Of a DNA stretch of 7,575 nt, positions 6,079-7,575 are shown in pieces. Position 1 is the first letter of the stretch. Every line of letters begins with the position of its first letter. The DNA comes from Phycisphaerae bacterium (GTDB taxonomy: Bacteria; Planctomycetota; Phycisphaerae; UBA1845): the NCBI GenBank assembly GCA_021604825.1, contig BQJS01000219.1, forward strand, positions 1 through 7,575, given 5' to 3'. The position numbers and the translations under genes were made by a program. The notes below the pieces were generated by a model. It made no database searches and was not told the DNA's origin. It worked only from the letters and a program-made list of their open reading frames with translations.

Positions 6079-6107
6079 TTGAATCGCGGTGCTCTCCCAG
6101 TTAGACT
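6079..6107 (+). promoter_or_regulatory. Candidate promoter of the PEP-CTERM gene
   Basis: TTGAAT (6079-6084) and TAGACT (6102-6107) each match the sigma-70 consensus at 4 of 6 positions and are exactly 17 nt apart, about 85 nt before the start codon. The leader that would result is rich in GAGAGAG runs, with GAGAGAGTC at 6132-6140 repeated at 6182-6190. Confidence 0.3.
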
Positions 6108-6191
6108 GGCGTACTGTGAGGGAAAGGCTGAGAGAGAGTCACTCCCCCAAACACATCTTAGGGCTGACGAACGAGAGAGAGGAGAGAGTCT

Positions 6192-6947
6192 ATGACTGTG
6201 CGCACATTTAGAGGGGCGGCGGTGTATTCTTGCGCTGTGTTTGCGCTGGTGGCCGGACGGTCGGCGAAGGCAGGAGCAACGCTGACTGTGGACGATCGAG
6301 AGATTGAAGTCGCAGCATCCGTTACCGAGGGATTCAATAGCAGTGGGATCGGGCCGAGTTCATTTTTTCCACCGGCCTTGGGAAGTTCGTGGAATGTTGG
6401 TTCCGACACGGGGCTGGTCGTGTCAAACCCCGCTGGCGACGCAGAGTCTTCAGCGATCGCCGTGCATAATTCGAGTTTTGACTCGGCCCCCATGTTTAGC
6501 ATGGTGACTGCGTCGGGAACGGCCAACGCGTACGGTAGCGTCGATGCCTTTGCGACAAGCGCCGACGCCCAATCGAACGCCGACAGTGTCTTCGACATTC
6601 AGTTCACGATTACAAGTCCGCAGGATTGGTCAATCACGGCTATGACGGATGACGAGGGTAGCGGTTCGACGGCCCGAGTACGATTGCGCCCGGTGGGTGG
6701 ATCGGACATTTTCATCCTACAGGGTGACGGTGTGATGAACGGTTCGGATTCAGGAACCCTGCCGCCTGACGACTATCAATTGATCGGCGAGGCGAAAGCC
6801 GTCGGTTTTGCGAGCACGATCGGATCGAGTTTCTTCAACAAGGATGCTGCATTCTCATTCGAATTCAGCATCGTCCCCGAGCCAGTCTCGGGTATGCTTG
6901 TCCTTGTGGCAGCGCCTTTGATTGTGCGACGCCGCATCAGGAAATAA
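6192..6947 (+). CDS. PEP-CTERM sorting domain surface protein
   Basis: This is a 251-residue exported protein. The ATG at 6192 follows AGGAG (6180-6184) with 7-nt spacing. Residues 1-27 are a Sec signal peptide with a likely cleavage after AKA (25-27). The body (28-226) is rich in Ser, Ala, Gly and Asp, has no Cys and reads as beta strands, e.g. VFDIQFTITSPQDWSITAM and LPPDDYQLIGEAKAVGFAS. This layout is common in planctomycete PEP-CTERM proteins and may be a beta-sandwich. The C-terminus has the full tripartite signal: VPEP (about 228-231), a hydrophobic segment (SGMLVLVAAPLIV) and a basic end RRRIRK. In characterised lineages such signals are processed by exosortase, which releases the protein to the cell surface or matrix. 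No exosortase gene lies in the window, and the body carries no catalytic motif I recognise. A terminator follows 58 bp after the stop, so the gene is probably transcribed alone. Confidence 0.85.
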   Translation: MTVRTFRGAAVYSCAVFALVAGRSAKAGATLTVDDREIEVAASVTEGFNSSGIGPSSFFPPALGSSWNVGSDTGLVVSNPAGDAESSAIAVHNSSFDSAPMFSMVTASGTANAYGSVDAFATSADAQSNADSVFDIQFTITSPQDWSITAMTDDEGSGSTARVRLRPVGGSDIFILQGDGVMNGSDSGTLPPDDYQLIGEAKAVGFASTIGSSFFNKDAAFSFEFSIVPEPVSGMLVLVAAPLIVRRRIRK

Positions 6948-7004
6948 GCGGCGCGGATGAATTCGCAAAAGTTAGGTTGGATTTGCTTCAAAGAGTCATA
7001 CAAA

Positions 7005-7040
7005 GCCACATTCGTGAAGACACGGGTGTGGCCTTTTCTT
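7005..7040 (+). terminator. Intrinsic terminator of the PEP-CTERM gene
   Basis: GCCACATTCGTG (7005-7016) pairs with CACGGGTGTGGC (7021-7032) over 12 bp, including two T-G wobbles, around an AAGA loop, and is followed by CTTTTCTT (7033-7040). A smaller hairpin CACGA-ACA-TCGTG (7043-7055) lies just behind it. The stretch from there to the next gene at 7198 shows no clear promoter. Confidence 0.75.
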
Positions 7041-7197
7041 ACACGAACATCGTGAATTTTCGGATTCCAATGCCAAGAATCGGTTGATTTGTGCGAACAG
7101 TGCGTTTCACATATCACATTCCAGGCTGCGCTCAAGCATTGCGGGGCCCATCAGAATTCTTGCGGTGATTAACGGAGTTTGACCGGGAGAGTGGACT

Positions 7198-7575
7198 ATG
7201 CGCTGGAGAGGACGACGACGAAGTAGCAACGTAGAAGATCGCCGCCGGGTGGGTGGGCCGATGGTCGCCAAGGGCGGCGGGCTTGGGGTGATCATCATTG
7301 TGATACTCTATGCGATCTTGGGCGGAGATCCGCAAGCGTTGATCGAGAATCTCCCCGCCACCAATTCGAACCAATCAAGTTCAACGCAATCGGGTGCGGC
7401 GGTTACGCCTGCCGACGACGAGCATGCCGCATTTATCTCAACCGTGTTAGCCGACACCGAAGACGTTTGGAACGGGCTGTTCGAGCGGGCGGGCGAGCGC
7501 TATGCTGAACCGAAGCTGGTCTTGTTTCGCGGGCAGGTGCAGTCGGCTTGCGGGTTTGCCAGTGCGGCATCGGGG
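7198..7575 (+). CDS. ypfJ: YpfJ-type putative neutral zinc metallopeptidase (N-terminal part)
   Basis: The frame is open from the ATG at 7198 to the window edge, giving 126 residues of a longer protein. GGGAG (7185-7189) lies 8 nt upstream of the start. The N-terminus MRWRGRRRSSNVEDRR matches the 'MRWxGRRxSxNVEDRR' opening of the YpfJ / KPN_00704 family (Pfam Zn_peptidase). It is followed by a Gly-rich turn, one membrane helix (GLGVIIIVILYAILGG, about 28-43), a Ser/Gln/Asn-rich linker and the start of the family domain: ISTVLADTEDVWNGLFERAG and then KLVLFRGQVQSACGFASAASG. The expected HExxH zinc motif lies beyond the window, so activity cannot be judged. Members are single-pass membrane proteins with the domain outside the cytoplasm; their substrate is not established. 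E. coli ypfJ is the best-known homologue and the symbol is given on that basis. Confidence 0.88.
   Translation, partial: MRWRGRRRSSNVEDRRRVGGPMVAKGGGLGVIIIVILYAILGGDPQALIENLPATNSNQSSSTQSGAAVTPADDEHAAFISTVLADTEDVWNGLFERAGERYAEPKLVLFRGQVQSACGFASAASG

Larger units (their letters stand above)
5768..6191. other. Divergent intergenic region between ftsK and the PEP-CTERM gene
   Basis: This 424-bp stretch has no credible gene. Reading frames across it are out of phase with ftsK, run through it antisense or internally, and lack ribosome binding sites. It holds candidate promoters for both flanking genes, two copies of the palindrome ATGAATTCAT (5794-5803 and 5999-6008), another palindrome AACAGCTGTT (5901-5910), and a direct repeat GATTCGAT-C-GATTCGAT (6043-6059) followed by a small hairpin GATGC-CTC-GCATC (6057-6069). 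No LexA-type CTGT-N8-ACAG site was seen, although ftsK is SOS-regulated in E. coli. Confidence 0.6.

Noticed and set aside
6158..6598. 146-residue antisense frame over the PEP-CTERM gene
   Set aside because: The sense frame has a ribosome binding site, signal peptide and C-terminal sorting signal; the antisense one has none of these.

Overview
The window looks like a chromosomal segment of a Gram-negative, probably planctomycete-type bacterium. Three things suggest this: a PEP-CTERM surface protein ending in a Pro-Glu-Pro motif, a hydrophobic stretch and an Arg cluster; two lipoproteins; and a small helical protein of a kind I associate with Planctomycetota. No rRNA or marker gene is present, so the taxonomic call is an inference. 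I see no mobile element, CRISPR array, tRNA or rRNA.

Layout. (1) Bases 1-126 are the C-terminal end of a membrane protein, probably a sodium:solute symporter, on +. (2) A gap with two inverted repeats leads to a short Cys-rich lipoprotein gene on + (277-576), built from three 15-residue metallothionein-like repeats. (3) A strong intrinsic terminator (635-673) separates it from a convergent block on -. (4) The - block reads, in order of transcription, ftsK (5767 to 2915), a 126-residue unknown protein with a C-terminal hydrophobic segment (2656 to 2276) and a 470-residue lipoprotein of probable beta-propeller fold (2116 to 704). The gaps are 258 and 159 bp, so they need not form one operon. 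(5) A 424-bp divergent intergenic region separates ftsK from a PEP-CTERM protein gene on + (6192-6947), which ends at a second good terminator (7005-7040). (6) A YpfJ-type putative zinc metallopeptidase starts at 7198 on + and runs off the window.

The genes do not form a recognisable pathway. Most of them are cell-envelope proteins (symporter, two lipoproteins, PEP-CTERM protein, membrane-anchored peptidase) around the inner-membrane DNA translocase FtsK. The two most unusual items are the Cys-repeat lipoprotein and the FtsK C-terminus. FtsK has its motor and winged-helix domain intact, but is followed by an extra tail in which 84 of the last 104 residues are Asp or Glu. I do not see a complete, clearly new multi-gene system here.
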